Translations under genes and position numbers: made by a program
Source of the DNA: Caballeronia catudaia
GTDB lineage: Bacteria; Pseudomonadota; Gammaproteobacteria; Burkholderiales; Burkholderiaceae
Length of the DNA: 64,000 nt
Reading direction: 5' to 3'
Assembly: GCF_001544755.2 (NCBI RefSeq)
Contig: NZ_FCOF02000005.1
Span: forward strand, 1-64,000
Shown: piece after piece, positions 28,736-38,186 of the stretch
Position numbering within the stretch: the first letter of the stretch is position 1
How the letters are laid out: each line of letters begins with the position of its first letter
The notes under the pieces: generated by a model
Told to the model about the DNA's origin: nothing
The model's database searches: none
What the model saw: only the letters and a program-made list of their open reading frames with translations

Positions 28736-29626
28736 ATGAGCGCAACAGCCGAAACACCGGTCGCCGCCGCGCAGGAAATCCGCACGCCGTGGACCGAATT
28801 CTGGCGCAAGTTCAAACGGCAGCATGTCGCGATGTTAGCGGCGGGCTTCGTGCTGCTCCTGATCGTGATCGCGATCATCGCGCCGTATATCGCGCCTTAC
28901 GATCCGGAGAATTATTTCGATTACGACGCGCTGAACGCCGGTCCTTCCGCCGCGCACTGGTTCGGCGTCGACTCGCTGGGACGCGACATTCTGAGCCGCA
29001 TTCTCGTCGGCAGCCGCATCTCGCTGTCCGCGGGTTTGCTCTCGGTCGTGATCGGCGCGGTGATCGGCACCTTCTTCGGGCTGCTCGCCGGTTACTACGA
29101 AGGCTGGTGGGATCGTATCGTGATGCGCATCGCCGACGTGCTGTTCGCGTTCCCTGGCATTCTGCTCGCGATCGGCGTCGTCGCGATCCTGGGCAACGGC
29201 ATGGTGAACGTCGTGTGCGCGGTCGCGATCTTCAGCATTCCCGCGTTCGCGCGGCTCGTGCGCGGGAATACGCTCGCGCTGAAACACCTCACGTATATCG
29301 AGGCGGCGAAGAGCATCGGCGCATCGGACTGGACGATACTCGCGCGTCACATTCTGCCGGGCACGATATCGTCTGTTGTCGTCTACTTCACGATGCGCAT
29401 CGGCACGTCGATCATCACGGCGGCGAGTCTCTCGTTCCTCGGACTCGGCGCGCAGCCGCCCACGCCCGAGTGGGGCGCGATGCTCAACGAAGCGCGCGCC
29501 GACATGGCGATGGCGCCGCACGTCGCGATCTTCCCGAGTCTCGCGATCTTCTTCACGGTGCTCGCGTTCAATCTGCTCGGCGACGGCCTGCGCGACGCGC
29601 TCGATCCGAAGCTCGACCGGCCATGA
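28736..29626 (+). CDS. gsiD: Peptide ABC transporter permease (GsiD-like)
   Basis: A 296-residue permease with about six membrane segments and a 30-residue cytoplasmic N-terminus. Marks of the DppC/GsiD subgroup are [44 protein letters not shown] and the coupling loop [22 protein letters not shown] lies before the ATG. Its stop overlaps the start of the next peptidase gene (ATGA), so transport and peptide cleavage are translationally coupled. Confidence 0.92.
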   Translation: MSATAETPVAAAQEIRTPWTEFWRKFKRQHVAMLAAGFVLLLIVIAIIAPYIAPYDPENYFDYDALNAGPSAAHWFGVDSLGRDILSRILVGSRISLSAGLLSVVIGAVIGTFFGLLAGYYEGWWDRIVMRIADVLFAFPGILLAIGVVAILGNGMVNVVCAVAIFSIPAFARLVRGNTLALKHLTYIEAAKSIGASDWTILARHILPGTISSVVVYFTMRIGTSIITAASLSFLGLGAQPPTPEWGAMLNEARADMAMAPHVAIFPSLAIFFTVLAFNLLGDGLRDALDPKLDRP

Positions 29627-30597
29627 CGATTGCAGACGTCGCGGGCGTGACGGTCGGTCACTGCACGCTCGCACAAGGCGCGATTCAGACCGGCGTCACC
29701 GTGATTCGTCCGCACGCCGGCGATGTGTATCGCAACAAGGTGCCGGCCGCGGCGTGCGTGATCAACGGCTTCGGCAAGAGCGTCGGGCTCGTTCAGGTCG
29801 ACGAGCTCGGCGTGTTGGAAACACCGATCGCGCTGACCAACACGTTCGGCGTCGGCACGGTGGCGAATGCGCAGATTCGCGCGGCTATCGCTGCGAATCC
29901 GCGCATCGGACGCGAAGAGCCGAGCGTGAATCCGCTCGTGTTCGAATGCAACGACGGCTATCTCAACGACATGCAGGCGTTCGCCATCGACGAAGCGCAC
30001 TACGCGAGCGCGCTCGATGCATGCAGCGCGGATTTCGCACGCGGCGCGGTGGGCGCGGGGCGCGGCATGTCGTGCTTCGAACTGAAGGGTGGCATCGGTT
30101 CGGCTTCGTGTGTGGCGCGCATCGGCGAACATGCCTATACGATCGGCGCGCTCGTGCTCGCGAACTTCGGACGTTTGCCGCAACTGATCCTCGCGGGCGA
30201 AGCCGTCGGACGAAGACTGCAGGCCGAAGGGCACGCGAAGCCCGAGCAAGGCTCGATCATCATGCTGATCGCAACCGATGCACCGCTCGACGCACGCCAA
30301 CTGCGCCGCGTCGCGACGCGCGCCGCGGCCGGCCTCGCGCGCACGGGCTCGGTCTACGGTCACGGCAGCGGCGATATCGCGCTGGCGTTCACGACCGCGT
30401 ACACGGCGCCGCACGATGCGGAGTTCATCGCGCTGCCGCCGCTCATCAGCGACGCGCGGCTCGATCCGCTGTTTCAGGCCGCCGCCGACAGCGTCGAGCA
30501 GGCGATTCTCGACGCGCTCTTCAGCGCCGAAACGGTCGCCGGCCGCGACGGCCACAGGCGCATATCGCTCAACGAAGCATTGAAAACACGAACATGA
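29623..30597 (+). CDS. DmpA-like peptidase, family P1 (self-cleaving)
   Basis: A 324-residue family P1 peptidase. These cleave themselves between a Gly and the catalytic Ser and then remove N-terminal residues; characterised members include Ochrobactrum DmpA (D- and L-aminopeptidase) and beta-peptidyl aminopeptidases. The cleavage site is visible: Gly210-Ser211 in [15 protein letters not shown]. Other marks are VTVGHCTL, the N-terminal block [11 protein letters not shown] and [10 protein letters not shown]. The substrate may be a D- or beta-amino-acid peptide brought in by GsiABCD; this is inferred. ATGA overlaps on both sides place it firmly in the operon. Confidence 0.88.
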   Translation: MTIADVAGVTVGHCTLAQGAIQTGVTVIRPHAGDVYRNKVPAAACVINGFGKSVGLVQVDELGVLETPIALTNTFGVGTVANAQIRAAIAANPRIGREEPSVNPLVFECNDGYLNDMQAFAIDEAHYASALDACSADFARGAVGAGRGMSCFELKGGIGSASCVARIGEHAYTIGALVLANFGRLPQLILAGEAVGRRLQAEGHAKPEQGSIIMLIATDAPLDARQLRRVATRAAAGLARTGSVYGHGSGDIALAFTTAYTAPHDAEFIALPPLISDARLDPLFQAAADSVEQAILDALFSAETVAGRDGHRRISLNEALKTRT

Positions 30598-31418
30598 AAG
30601 TGCTGATCTCGGTGGATATCGAAGGCATCGCGGGTGTATTCCATCCGGAGCAGACGCGGCCGGGCAACGTCGAGTACGAACAGGCGCGCCGCTGGATGAC
30701 GCGCGAGGCGAACGCGGCCGCTGAAGGTGCGTTCGATGGCGGCGCGACGCAAGTGTGGATCAACGACTCGCACGGCGGCTTTCGCAACCTGATGCCCGAT
30801 CTGCTCGATCAGCGCGCGCGCCTCGTGCTCGGCAAGCCACGCACGCTCGGCATGATGGCGGGGCTGGAGGCTTCGCCGGAAGTGGTGTTCATGGTCGGCT
30901 ATCACGCGCGCGCGCAAAGCCGCGGCATTCTCGCGCATACGATCAACAGCGCCGCGTTCGCGCGTGTTTCGCTCGACGGCGACGAGGTCGGCGAGGCCGG
31001 ACTCTACGGCAGGCTCGCCGAAGAGCACGGCGCGCGCATCGCGCTTTTGACCGGCGACGACGTGTTCGGCGTCGAAACGCTGCCCGCATTTCCCGGCGCG
31101 CGTTTTCTCTGCGTGAAGACCGCGCACGGCTATTCGAGCGGCGTGACCGAAACGCCGGCGGCAGCGTGCGAAGCGATCCGGCTCGCCGCGCGCGAGACGA
31201 TCGAGGGCGCGGCGTCATCGGGTCACGCGCGGCGGCCGGCGCGCACCGAACATCGATGCGAACTGCGCACGCAAACGACCGCGTTCGCCGATCTGTTCTG
31301 TCAGTGGCCGACGCTCGAGCGCCTCGATGCGGTGACGCTCGCTTTCGACGCGCCTTCGGTCGAACACATCGTGCGAATACTCAATTGCCTGTCGGCAATG
31401 TCCTTCATGATACGGTGA
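30594..31418 (+). CDS. M55 family zinc D-aminopeptidase (DppA-like)
   Basis: A 274-residue zinc peptidase of family M55. All zinc and catalytic positions known from B. subtilis DppA are present: Asp8 and Glu10 (VDIEGIAG), His60 (NDSHGG), His104 (VGYHA), His115 (LAHTIN) and Glu134 (VGEAGLYG). DppA releases N-terminal D-Ala and D-Gly type residues from dipeptides and forms a decamer with a self-enclosed chamber. It is the last gene of the peptide operon, joined to the DmpA-like gene by an ATGA overlap. Together they suggest use of D-amino-acid peptides, perhaps from peptidoglycan. Confidence 0.9.
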   Translation: MKVLISVDIEGIAGVFHPEQTRPGNVEYEQARRWMTREANAAAEGAFDGGATQVWINDSHGGFRNLMPDLLDQRARLVLGKPRTLGMMAGLEASPEVVFMVGYHARAQSRGILAHTINSAAFARVSLDGDEVGEAGLYGRLAEEHGARIALLTGDDVFGVETLPAFPGARFLCVKTAHGYSSGVTETPAAACEAIRLAARETIEGAASSGHARRPARTEHRCELRTQTTAFADLFCQWPTLERLDAVTLAFDAPSVEHIVRILNCLSAMSFMIR

Positions 31419-31507
31419 GAGTTTGAACCACGCGCTTTGAGTATCGTTAGAATGGAGCCACTCGCAAGGCTGGCTCTGGTTTTGACGTATTTTTGCAGAC
31501 GACGCTC

Positions 31508-31726
31508 ATGCACACCGTGAAGCTCGAACACAACGATGACGAGGTGCTCGATCCCGCCGATCCGCAACTCGTCGTGCGCGGCTCGCTTTTCATCGACGGC
31601 CATGACGCCGGCTGCTGGGAAGCGCGGCGTGACGGCACCTGGGCGGCGCATGTGCGGCACAGGGAAGGCTGGATCGTCGAGCCGAGCCGCGGTGCGCTGA
31701 TCGACCGGCTCGCTCGCGAGGCTTAA
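31508..31726 (+). CDS. Small hypothetical protein, 72 aa
   Basis: Not recognised. A 72-residue acidic soluble protein; the sequence [24 protein letters not shown] suggests two beta-strands and a compact fold. Single Cys. No signal peptide or membrane segment. ATG 31508 is chosen over an upstream TTG. It is followed by a short direct repeat and then crcB, 49 bases after its stop, and could be co-transcribed with crcB. Confidence 0.5.
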   Translation: MHTVKLEHNDDEVLDPADPQLVVRGSLFIDGHDAGCWEARRDGTWAAHVRHREGWIVEPSRGALIDRLAREA

Positions 31727-31727
31727 T

Positions 31728-31760
31728 GCAGTTAATGTCGAACCGCAGTTAATTTCGAAC
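31728..31760. repeat. Imperfect 16-base direct repeat
   Basis: GCAGTTAATGTCGAAC at 31728-31743 recurs with one change at 31745-31760, a 17-base period, between the 72-residue gene and crcB. Confidence 0.6.
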
Positions 31761-31775
31761 GATTTCACACATTTC

Positions 31776-32153
31776 ATGTATCTGTCGATCATCGCCGTTG
31801 GGCTCGGCGGCGGACTGGGATCGCTGCTCCGATGGGTTCTCGGTCTGCGCCTTAATGCGATATTTCCGAATCTTCCGCTCGGCACGTTCGCGGCGAACGT
31901 TATCGCGGGCTACATCATCGGCGTGGCGGTTGCCTTTTTCGCGCGCTTTCCCGATATCTCGATCGAATGGCGGCTTTTCATCATCACCGGGCTGATGGGC
32001 GGGCTGTCCACCTTTTCGACGTTTTCTTCCGAAGTGGTCGCGCATCTGCAGCAAGGGCGGCTCGGCTGGGCGCTCGCGGAGATCGCGATGCACGTTGGCG
32101 CATCGCTCCTGATGACCGTGCTCGGCATCGCGACGGTCGCGGCGGCTTCCTGA
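31776..32153 (+). CDS. crcB: Fluoride exporter CrcB (Fluc)
   Basis: A 125-residue dual-topology membrane channel with four hydrophobic helices. Family signatures: [10 protein letters not shown] at the start, [16 protein letters not shown], and [12 protein letters not shown], which holds the Phe and Ser/Thr residues lining the fluoride path. Fluc channels let fluoride leave the cell and so protect against HF entry. I looked for a fluoride riboswitch upstream and found none; the gap is only 49 bases from the preceding gene. Start ATG has no strong ribosome site. Confidence 0.93.
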   Translation: MYLSIIAVGLGGGLGSLLRWVLGLRLNAIFPNLPLGTFAANVIAGYIIGVAVAFFARFPDISIEWRLFIITGLMGGLSTFSTFSSEVVAHLQQGRLGWALAEIAMHVGASLLMTVLGIATVAAAS

Positions 32154-32229
32154 AGAGCGAACCGGCGGCGCGTCTATCCGTTCCAGCGTAATCCACACAC
32201 TTTTTCCGCGTTTTTCAACGCTAGACCCT

Positions 32230-32256
32230 CGCTGCTTTTGCAGCGGTTTTTTCTTT
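32230..32256 (+). terminator. Rho-independent terminator after crcB
   Basis: Stem CGCTGC / GCAGCG with a TTTT loop, followed by GTTTTTTCTTTT. Ends 23 bases before the GNAT gene, whose promoter would overlap it. Confidence 0.8.
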
Positions 32257-32278
32257 TGACAGTAACGAAGGTGATGAA

Positions 32279-32758
32279 ATGCCAGGGCTGCCGCTCATCG
32301 AAGTCAGACCGTATCGTGCCAAGGATCTCGACGGTGTGATCGATCTGTTCCAACGCGCCGTTCGCGAAACGGCTTCGGCCGACTATAACGAAGCGCAGAT
32401 CGAAGCCTGGGCGCAAGCCGACCGCGACGAATGGGAGCTCGCGCGCGTGAGCCGCCCGACGTGGGTCGGTCTCGTCGACGGCGAGCTCGCCGGTTTCGCC
32501 GATCTCGGAAAGAACGGTCTGATCGACATGATGTTCGTCGATCCGAGGCATCAGCGCAAAAGCGTGGCGACGTCTCTGCTCGCACGCATCGAGGCCGAAG
32601 CGGAGGAGCTCGGCCTGACCACGCTGCACACTTACTCGAGCGTCACGGGGCGGCCGTTCTTCGAATATTGCGGCTTCACGATGCTGCTCGCGCGCGCGGT
32701 CATCGTGCGTGAACAGCGCTTCATCCAGTTTGTGATGGAAAAGGTGCTGGAATCGTAA
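32279..32758 (+). CDS. GNAT family N-acetyltransferase
   Basis: A 159-residue acetyl-CoA-dependent N-acetyltransferase. Core motif A is visible as MMFVDPRHQRKSVATSLLARIE (about 83-104), where the usual Q/RxxGxG/A loop reads QRKSVA, a slight departure at the first glycine. The C-terminal YSSVTGRPFFEYCGF is typical of the group near YafP/ElaA. Substrate unknown. AAGGTG ribosome site 6 bases before ATG. It lies between crcB and the hut operators and may be independent of both. Confidence 0.85.
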   Translation: MPGLPLIEVRPYRAKDLDGVIDLFQRAVRETASADYNEAQIEAWAQADRDEWELARVSRPTWVGLVDGELAGFADLGKNGLIDMMFVDPRHQRKSVATSLLARIEAEAEELGLTTLHTYSSVTGRPFFEYCGFTMLLARAVIVREQRFIQFVMEKVLES

Positions 32759-32762
32759 AATC

Positions 32763-32772
32763 TGTCTAGACA
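32763..32772. promoter_or_regulatory. Candidate HutC operator 1
   Basis: Perfect palindrome TGTCTAGACA, 110 bases before the hutH start and just after the GNAT stop. It shares TGTCTA/TAGACA half-sites with the second site exactly 100 bases downstream. Confidence 0.5.
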
Positions 32773-32822
32773 AGACTCTTCAAATCATCCGGGCGATCCT
32801 AGTGATTATCCCGGATATCCCC

Positions 32823-32851
32823 TTGTTTCGTCCTTCTCGCCCGTTTAGACT
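32823..32851 (+). promoter_or_regulatory. Probable hutH promoter
   Basis: TTGTTT, a 17-base spacer, then TAGACT, which fits a sigma-70 promoter. TAGACT is also the left arm of a 6-bp inverted repeat (32846-32859), so regulator and polymerase sites overlap. Confidence 0.5.
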
Positions 32852-32862
32852 TGAGTCTAACT

Positions 32863-32872
32863 TGTATAGACA
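32863..32872. promoter_or_regulatory. Candidate HutC operator 2
   Basis: TGTATAGACA inside CTTGTATAGACAGG, close to the site known for HutC in Pseudomonas. It ends 9 bases before the hutH ATG, so a bound repressor would block transcription and could cover the ribosome site. Confidence 0.6.
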
Positions 32873-32881
32873 GGACGAATC

Positions 32882-34411
32882 ATGATCACGCTCACGCCCG
32901 GAAAGCTGACTCTGCCGCAACTGCGCCGCATCGCGCGAGGTTCGGACACGCTCGAACTCGATCCCGCGAGCTTCGATGCGATCGACGCCAGCGCGCGCGC
33001 CGTCGCCGCGATCGCCGCGAAGGGCGATCCGGCTTACGGCATCAATACGGGCTTCGGACGGCTCGCAAACACGCACATTCCGGCTGACCAGCTCGAACTG
33101 CTGCAGAAAAATCTGGTGCTGTCGCACGCGGTGGGCGTCGGCGAGCCGATGTCGCGTCCGGTCGTGCGGCTTCTGATGGCGCTCAAGCTGTCGAGCCTCG
33201 GGCGCGGTCATTCGGGCATCCGCCGCGAAGTCATCGACGCCCTCATCACGCTTTTCAATGCCGACGTGTTGCCGGTCATCCCGGTCAAGGGCTCGGTTGG
33301 CGCATCGGGCGATCTCGCGCCGCTCGCCCATATGTCGACGGTGCTGCTCGGCCTCGGCGACGTCACGATTCGCGGAGAGCGCGCGAGCGCGCTCGACGGC
33401 CTGGCGGTCGCGGGCCTCAAGCCGCTCACGCTGCAGGCGAAGGAAGGGCTCGCGTTGCTGAATGGCACGCAGGCTTCGGCGGCGCTGGCGCTGTACAACC
33501 TGTTCGCGATCGAAGATCTGTTCCGCACCGGGCTCGTCGCGGGCGCGCTGTCGGTGGATGCGGCGGCGGGCTCGGTCGTGCCGTTCGATGCGCGCATCCA
33601 CGAGCTGCGCGGGCATCGCGGGCAGATGGAGGCCGCCGCCGCGTATCGCACGTTGTTGAAGGGATCGGGCATCAACCTGTCGCACGCGGATTGCGAGAAG
33701 GTTCAGGACCCGTACAGCCTGCGCTGCCAGCCGCAGGTGATGGGCGCATGTCTCGACCAGATGCGCCACGCGGCTGAAGTCCTGCTGATCGAATCGAACG
33801 CCGTCTCCGACAATCCGCTGATCTTCCCCGACACCGGCGAAGTGCTGTCGGGCGGCAACTTCCACGCGGAGCCGGTCGCGTTCGCCGCCGACAATCTCGC
33901 GCTCGCCGCGGCCGAAATCGGCGCGCTGGCGGAACGCCGCATCGCGCTTCTGATCGACGCGACGCTCTCCGGCCTGCCGCCTTTCCTCGTGCGCGACGGC
34001 GGCGTGAACTCCGGCTTCATGATCGCGCACGTGACGGCGGCGGCGCTTGCGTCGGAGAACAAGACGCTCGCGCATCCGGCATCGGTCGATTCGCTGCCGA
34101 CGTCCGCAAATCAGGAAGATCACGTCTCTATGGCGACCTTCGCCGCGCGCAAGCTCGGCGACATCGCCAGCAATACGGCGAACATTCTCGCGATCGAACT
34201 GCTCGCGGCGGCGCAGGGCGTCGATCTGCGCGCGCCGCATCAGACCAGCGCGCCCCTGCTCGAAGTGATGAAAACGCTGCGCGCGCACGTCCCGCACTAC
34301 GATCTGGACCGCTACTTCGCGCCGGACATCGCTGCGATCGCGACGCTCGTGCAGGACGGCGTGATCGGGCAGCACAGCCCGCTCGCGTTCGCGTCCGAAG
34401 AGCCTGTATGA
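32882..34411 (+). CDS. hutH: Histidine ammonia-lyase
   Basis: A 509-residue enzyme that removes ammonia from histidine to give urocanate, the first step of the Hut pathway. The Ala-Ser-Gly triad that forms the MIO cofactor is present at 141-143 ([12 protein letters not shown]). Other marks: [23 protein letters not shown] and the C-terminal [17 protein letters not shown]. Length is standard. It is first in the hut cluster behind two candidate HutC operators, and overlaps hutC by 4 bases. Confidence 0.96.
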   Translation: MITLTPGKLTLPQLRRIARGSDTLELDPASFDAIDASARAVAAIAAKGDPAYGINTGFGRLANTHIPADQLELLQKNLVLSHAVGVGEPMSRPVVRLLMALKLSSLGRGHSGIRREVIDALITLFNADVLPVIPVKGSVGASGDLAPLAHMSTVLLGLGDVTIRGERASALDGLAVAGLKPLTLQAKEGLALLNGTQASAALALYNLFAIEDLFRTGLVAGALSVDAAAGSVVPFDARIHELRGHRGQMEAAAAYRTLLKGSGINLSHADCEKVQDPYSLRCQPQVMGACLDQMRHAAEVLLIESNAVSDNPLIFPDTGEVLSGGNFHAEPVAFAADNLALAAAEIGALAERRIALLIDATLSGLPPFLVRDGGVNSGFMIAHVTAAALASENKTLAHPASVDSLPTSANQEDHVSMATFAARKLGDIASNTANILAIELLAAAQGVDLRAPHQTSAPLLEVMKTLRAHVPHYDLDRYFAPDIAAIATLVQDGVIGQHSPLAFASEEPV

Positions 34412-35103
34412 ACACGCCCGCGTACCAGGAGATCAAGGACTACATTCTCCGGCGCATTCACATAGGCGAGTGGAAGGAGGGCGATCAGGTGCCCTCCGAG
34501 AACGAGCTTGCGCGCGAGTTCAAGGTCGCGCGCATGACCGTGAACCGCGCGCTGCGCGAGCTGACCGCCGATCAGGTGCTCACGCGCGTGCAGGGCGCGG
34601 GCACCTTCGTCGCGCAGCCGAAATACGCGTCGACGCTCGTCGAGATTCGCAGTATTTCCGATGAAATCGTCGCGCGCGGCCATGTGTATCGCGCGCAGGT
34701 GCTGCATCTCGGCGCATCGATCGTCGATGAAACGCTCGCCGCCGAAATGCATCTCACGATAGGCAGCCCGGTGTTTCATTCGCGCGTGCTGCACTTCGAG
34801 AACGACGAGCCGGTGCAGATGGAAGAGCGCTACGTGAATCCCGTGCTCGCGCCCGAATACGCACGCCAGGATTTCACGACGATCACGCCGAACCAGTACC
34901 TGATGTCCGCCGCGCCGCTGCAGCGCGTCGAGTACCGGATCGAGGCGTCGGTGCCCACGGCTGAGATTCGCGAGGCGCTCGCGATGAAGGACCACGAACC
35001 GTGTCTGATGCTGCATCGGCGCACGTGGTCGCGCGATGCGGTCGCCTCGGTCGCGAATCTCTGGCATCCGGGCGATCGTTACCAATTCACCGGACATTTC
35101 TAA
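34408..35103 (+). CDS. hutC: Histidine utilisation repressor HutC (GntR/HutC)
   Basis: A 231-residue GntR-family repressor. The N-terminal winged helix (about 1-70; [30 protein letters not shown], abbreviated here as [14 protein letters not shown] and [10 protein letters not shown]) is followed by a UTRA ligand domain ([24 protein letters not shown] region). HutC binds urocanate and then leaves hut operators. It is coupled to hutH by an ATGA overlap. Since urocanate is made by HutH, the control loop remains possible even though later pathway genes are missing. Confidence 0.93.
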   Translation: MNTPAYQEIKDYILRRIHIGEWKEGDQVPSENELAREFKVARMTVNRALRELTADQVLTRVQGAGTFVAQPKYASTLVEIRSISDEIVARGHVYRAQVLHLGASIVDETLAAEMHLTIGSPVFHSRVLHFENDEPVQMEERYVNPVLAPEYARQDFTTITPNQYLMSAAPLQRVEYRIEASVPTAEIREALAMKDHEPCLMLHRRTWSRDAVASVANLWHPGDRYQFTGHF

Positions 35104-35114
35104 TCGCATGATGA

Positions 35115-35333
35115 TTCGCGCGGCGGGGCGGTCCGGCGCGCTTCATGCTCCTCTTTCTCCGCGCGCATAGCCGGATCGACATCAAGCTCGACGACGGCAC
35201 GCGCCATATGCTCGAAGCAGGCGACACGCTGCGCCTCGATCGCGCGGCTGCACAATCGATAGGGACAGGTTGTAAAAACGGCGAACGGCTCGGAAAGCAG
35301 CCGCGCATCCATAAAAGAAGGGGACGGACATGA
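35115..35333 (+). pseudogene. hutD: Probable hutD C-terminal relic
   Basis: Between hutC and hutF an open frame without good start encodes RRGGPARFMLLFLRAHSRID, then LDDGTRHMLEAGDTLRLDRA. This looks like the last beta-strands of HutD, a cupin-like protein normally found in this cluster. An in-frame TGA (35112-35114) stands at its upstream end, and the last 20 codons are basic and look non-coding. About 60 of roughly 190 codons remain. hutU, expected before hutD, is absent. The identification rests on position and a short similarity, so it is moderate. Confidence 0.5.
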
Positions 35334-36721
35334 ACGCTGCGAATCGCGCATTCTTTGCGGATCACGCGCGCCTCGGCGACGGCTGGCGGCGCGACGTGCT
35401 TCTCGAATGGGACGAAGGCGGCACGCTCGTGCGTGTCGCGCCGGGCAGCGCGGCGCCGGCGGGCGTCGAGCGGTCGAAGGGGCCGGTCGTGCCCGGCATG
35501 CCGAATCTGCACTCTCACGCGTTCCAGCGCGCGATGGCGGGTCTCACCGAATATCGCGCGAGCGTCGCCGATACCTTCTGGAGCTGGCGCGATCTCATGT
35601 ATCGCTTCGCCGCGCGCATCGGTCCCGAATCGCTCGCGGATATCGCGCACTGGCTCTATATCGAGATGCTGAAGGCGGGTTATACGTCGGTGTGCGAATT
35701 TCATTACGTGCATCACGCACCCGATGGCTCGCCTTACGCGAACCGCGCGGAACTCGCCGAACGCGTCGTCGATGCGGCCGAGCGCGTGGGCATCGGCATC
35801 ACGATGTTGCCGGTGCTGTACGAGTACAGCGGCTTCAACAAGAGCGCGCCGCGCGACGATCAGCGGCGCTTTCTGAACACACCCGACACGCTGCTCGCGC
35901 TCATCGACACGCTCGCTGCCGCGCGGCCCGAAAACGGCGCGCGGCGCTACGGCGTCGCGCCGCATTCGCTGCGGGCGGTCGCGGGCGAATCGCTCGCGGC
36001 GCTGCTCGAAGGGCTCAAAGGACACTTCGGTCATGCGCCGGTGCACATCCACGTTGCGGAGCAGGTCGCCGAAGTGGAGGCGTGCGTCGCCGCGACGGGG
36101 CATCGTCCGGTGGAATGGCTGCTCGAACGCTTCAATGTCGACGAGCGCTGGTGCCTCGTGCACGCAACGCACATCGACGCGAACGAGTGCGCGCGTCTCG
36201 CTGCGAGCGGCGCGGTCGCGGGCTTGTGTCCGACGACCGAGGCGAATCTCGGCGACGGCGTATTTCCTTCGCGCGATTATCTCGATGCGGGCGGGCGCAT
36301 CGGCATTGGTTCGGATAGTCATGTCGGCGTCGACTGGCGCTCGGAGCTACGTCTGCTCGAATATGGACAGCGCCTGTGCCGACGCCAGCGCAACGTGCTC
36401 GCATCGACGACGCAGAGCCGCCCCGCCGAGCGTCTTTTCGACGCCGCGCTCGACGGCGGGGCGCACGCGACCGGGCGGCCCGTCGGCGCGCTCGCGGCGG
36501 GTTCGCGCGCGGACTGGCTGGTGCTCGACGACGCCCATCCGGGCATCGGCGGGCACGAGCCGGACACGTGGCTGTCGAGCGCGGTGTTCTGCGAACATGG
36601 CGACACGCCGATCCGCGATGTCTTCGTGTCGGGCCGCAAGGTGATCGACGGGCGCCATCATGCGCAGGAAGGCGAAGCGCTCGCGCGTTATCGGGAGGCA
36701 TTGCGCGGCTTGCTGGGCTGA
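35330..36721 (+). CDS. hutF: Formimidoylglutamate deiminase
   Basis: A 463-residue amidohydrolase that converts N-formimino-L-glutamate to N-formyl-L-glutamate and ammonia, part of the five-step Hut route. Metal and active-site motifs: the first His pair in MPNLHSHAFQR, His in HIHVAEQ, His in LVHATHID and Asp in GIGSDSHVGVD. AAGAAGGGGA ribosome site before the ATG. It is followed 8 bases later by hutG, which uses its product. With hutI absent from this cluster, its substrate would have to come from genes elsewhere. Confidence 0.94.
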   Translation: MNAANRAFFADHARLGDGWRRDVLLEWDEGGTLVRVAPGSAAPAGVERSKGPVVPGMPNLHSHAFQRAMAGLTEYRASVADTFWSWRDLMYRFAARIGPESLADIAHWLYIEMLKAGYTSVCEFHYVHHAPDGSPYANRAELAERVVDAAERVGIGITMLPVLYEYSGFNKSAPRDDQRRFLNTPDTLLALIDTLAAARPENGARRYGVAPHSLRAVAGESLAALLEGLKGHFGHAPVHIHVAEQVAEVEACVAATGHRPVEWLLERFNVDERWCLVHATHIDANECARLAASGAVAGLCPTTEANLGDGVFPSRDYLDAGGRIGIGSDSHVGVDWRSELRLLEYGQRLCRRQRNVLASTTQSRPAERLFDAALDGGAHATGRPVGALAAGSRADWLVLDDAHPGIGGHEPDTWLSSAVFCEHGDTPIRDVFVSGRKVIDGRHHAQEGEALARYREALRGLLG

Positions 36722-36729
36722 GGTCATCC

Positions 36730-37533
36730 ATGAACGACTCTTCGATCTTCACGCTCGAACGCGGCAGCGCGCCGCTGCTCATCTCGATACCGCATCGCGG
36801 CACGGAGATTCCCTGCGCGCTCGCCGACGAGATGACGCCCATCGCGAAACGCACCGAGGATTGCGACTGGCATCTGGAAAAGCTGTATGCGTTCGCGCGC
36901 GACCTCGGCGCGTCGATGCTGACGCCGACGTACGCGCGTTATGTCATCGATCTGAACCGTCCGCCCGACGACGCCAGTCTCTATCCTGGCCGCGACACGA
37001 CGGGGCTGTGTCCCACCGACACCTTCGACAAGGCGCCGCTCTACAAGCCGGGCCACGAGCCGTCGCGCGAGCAGATTGATGCGCGCCGCGCAATGTACTG
37101 GCAGCCTTATCACGATGCGCTCGCCGGCGAGCTCGAAGCGCTGCGGCAGGCGCATGGCCGCGTGCTGCTTTGGGAAGCGCATTCGATCCGCTCGGTCGTG
37201 CCGCGCTTTTTCGATGGCCGCCTGCCCGATTTCAATTTCGGCACGGCGGACGGCGCGTCGGCGGCGCCGGGGCTGGCCGAGCATCTCGCGCAAATCGTCG
37301 AGCTCAACGGACGCTATTCGACGGTCGCGAACGGGCGCTTCAAAGGCGGCTATATCACGCGGCGCTACGGCAGGCCCGGAGAAGGCGTCCACGCGGTTCA
37401 GCTAGAGCTGACGCAGCGCAGCTACATGGAAGAGACGTCGCCGTTTGCTTACGACGAGGCGCGGGCGAATCAAGTTCAGCCGCTACTGCGCGAACTGGTG
37501 ACGGCTGCGCTTGCGTTCGTAACACCAGCCTAG
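36730..37533 (+). CDS. hutG: N-formylglutamate deformylase
   Basis: A 267-residue hydrolase that cleaves N-formyl-L-glutamate to glutamate and formate, the last step of the HutF-HutG branch. Recognised by LLISIPHRGTEIP at the N-terminus, RTEDCDWHLEKLY, the RYVIDLNRPPDD block and LLWEAHSIRSVVPRFF. Family members use a zinc centre held by His and Glu residues in these blocks. ATG 36730 is chosen, as upstream codons overlap hutF. Last gene of the hut cluster. Confidence 0.95.
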   Translation: MNDSSIFTLERGSAPLLISIPHRGTEIPCALADEMTPIAKRTEDCDWHLEKLYAFARDLGASMLTPTYARYVIDLNRPPDDASLYPGRDTTGLCPTDTFDKAPLYKPGHEPSREQIDARRAMYWQPYHDALAGELEALRQAHGRVLLWEAHSIRSVVPRFFDGRLPDFNFGTADGASAAPGLAEHLAQIVELNGRYSTVANGRFKGGYITRRYGRPGEGVHAVQLELTQRSYMEETSPFAYDEARANQVQPLLRELVTAALAFVTPA

Positions 37534-37843
37534 ACGCTGGCACGAGAGTGGCGATTGGCTGGCGCGGCCGCAATGACGGATTGCGCTGCGATCGCGATTT
37601 CGTGTCCACATTTGCTAAGAATAACTTCATAAAAACAATGAGTTAATGGATGCGCACGCTCCCCGCGCGCTGGACGCTGCGAAACGCATTGTTGCGAATC
37701 CAACAATTAAGTTTCGTGCGAATTGGGGTTTCCCCTAGGTCGTCGGCCTCCTACACTGTCTTCAAGCGAAACGAAATCAGAAACGACTTAAAAAGCTTCC
37801 GATTCGAGTTTCGATTTCAAAACAAGACTACTGGAGGTTCATC
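37534..37843. other. 310-base non-coding region before the DUF4148 gene
   Basis: It contains a 7-bp inverted repeat ATTGTTG/CAACAAT (37688-37707) and a GGGG-TTT-CCCC hairpin (37725-37735) followed by CTAGG. It is more AT-rich than flanking genes and probably carries the promoter and a structured leader of the exported DUF4148 gene. No credible gene seen. Confidence 0.5.
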
Positions 37844-38170
37844 ATGATCAAGGCATTCGTTCCCGCACTCGTCATCGCCACCGCTCTTGCCGCGCCGACT
37901 TTCGCGTTCGCGCAAAGCAATGCGCCGGTGACGCGCGCTCAGGTCCGCGCTGAACTGGTGCAGCTTGAGAAGGCTGGCTACAACCCGTCGCAAGATCGCG
38001 TCAACTATCCGGAAGACCTTCAGGCCGCTCAAGCTCGTGTGAACGCTGAAAACGGTGGTTCGGCTTACGGTCCTTCGGCTTCGGGCACGTCGCAATCGGG
38101 CGCCGTCGCGCCGGTCGCACGCGCCAACGTGTCGATGACGGATCGCAATTCGGTGTACTTCGGTCACTGA
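37844..38170 (+). CDS. DUF4148 domain exported protein
   Basis: A 108-residue periplasmic protein. The signal peptide (MIKAFVPALVIATALAAP, cut near AFAQS at residue 23) is followed by the DUF4148 core TRAQVRAELVQLEKAGYNPSQ and YPEDLQAAQARVNAENG. The rest is Ser/Gly/Ala-rich and probably unstructured. DUF4148 proteins occur in many copies in Burkholderia relatives and have no known function. A CTGGAGG ribosome site precedes the ATG. A cluster of GCAGTA repeats and a terminator follow the gene. Confidence 0.9.
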   Translation: MIKAFVPALVIATALAAPTFAFAQSNAPVTRAQVRAELVQLEKAGYNPSQDRVNYPEDLQAAQARVNAENGGSAYGPSASGTSQSGAVAPVARANVSMTDRNSVYFGH

Positions 38171-38186
38171 TCGAAGGTGAGTGGTG

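Noticed and set aside
31727..31775. Possible fluoride riboswitch before crcB
   Set aside because: The gap is only 49 bases and lacks the conserved pseudoknot elements; it is filled by a direct repeat.
32780..34375. A 531-codon open frame opposite hutH
   Set aside because: Antisense shadow of a well-identified gene, with no ribosome site and no recognisable domain.
35145..35333. A genuine small gene between hutC and hutF
   Set aside because: No ribosome site, start is inside a strand of a HutD-like fold, and the end is basic non-coding-like sequence; better treated as a relic.
37650..37847. A 65-codon frame before the DUF4148 gene
   Set aside because: Spans the hairpins and promoter region, and shows no codon bias.
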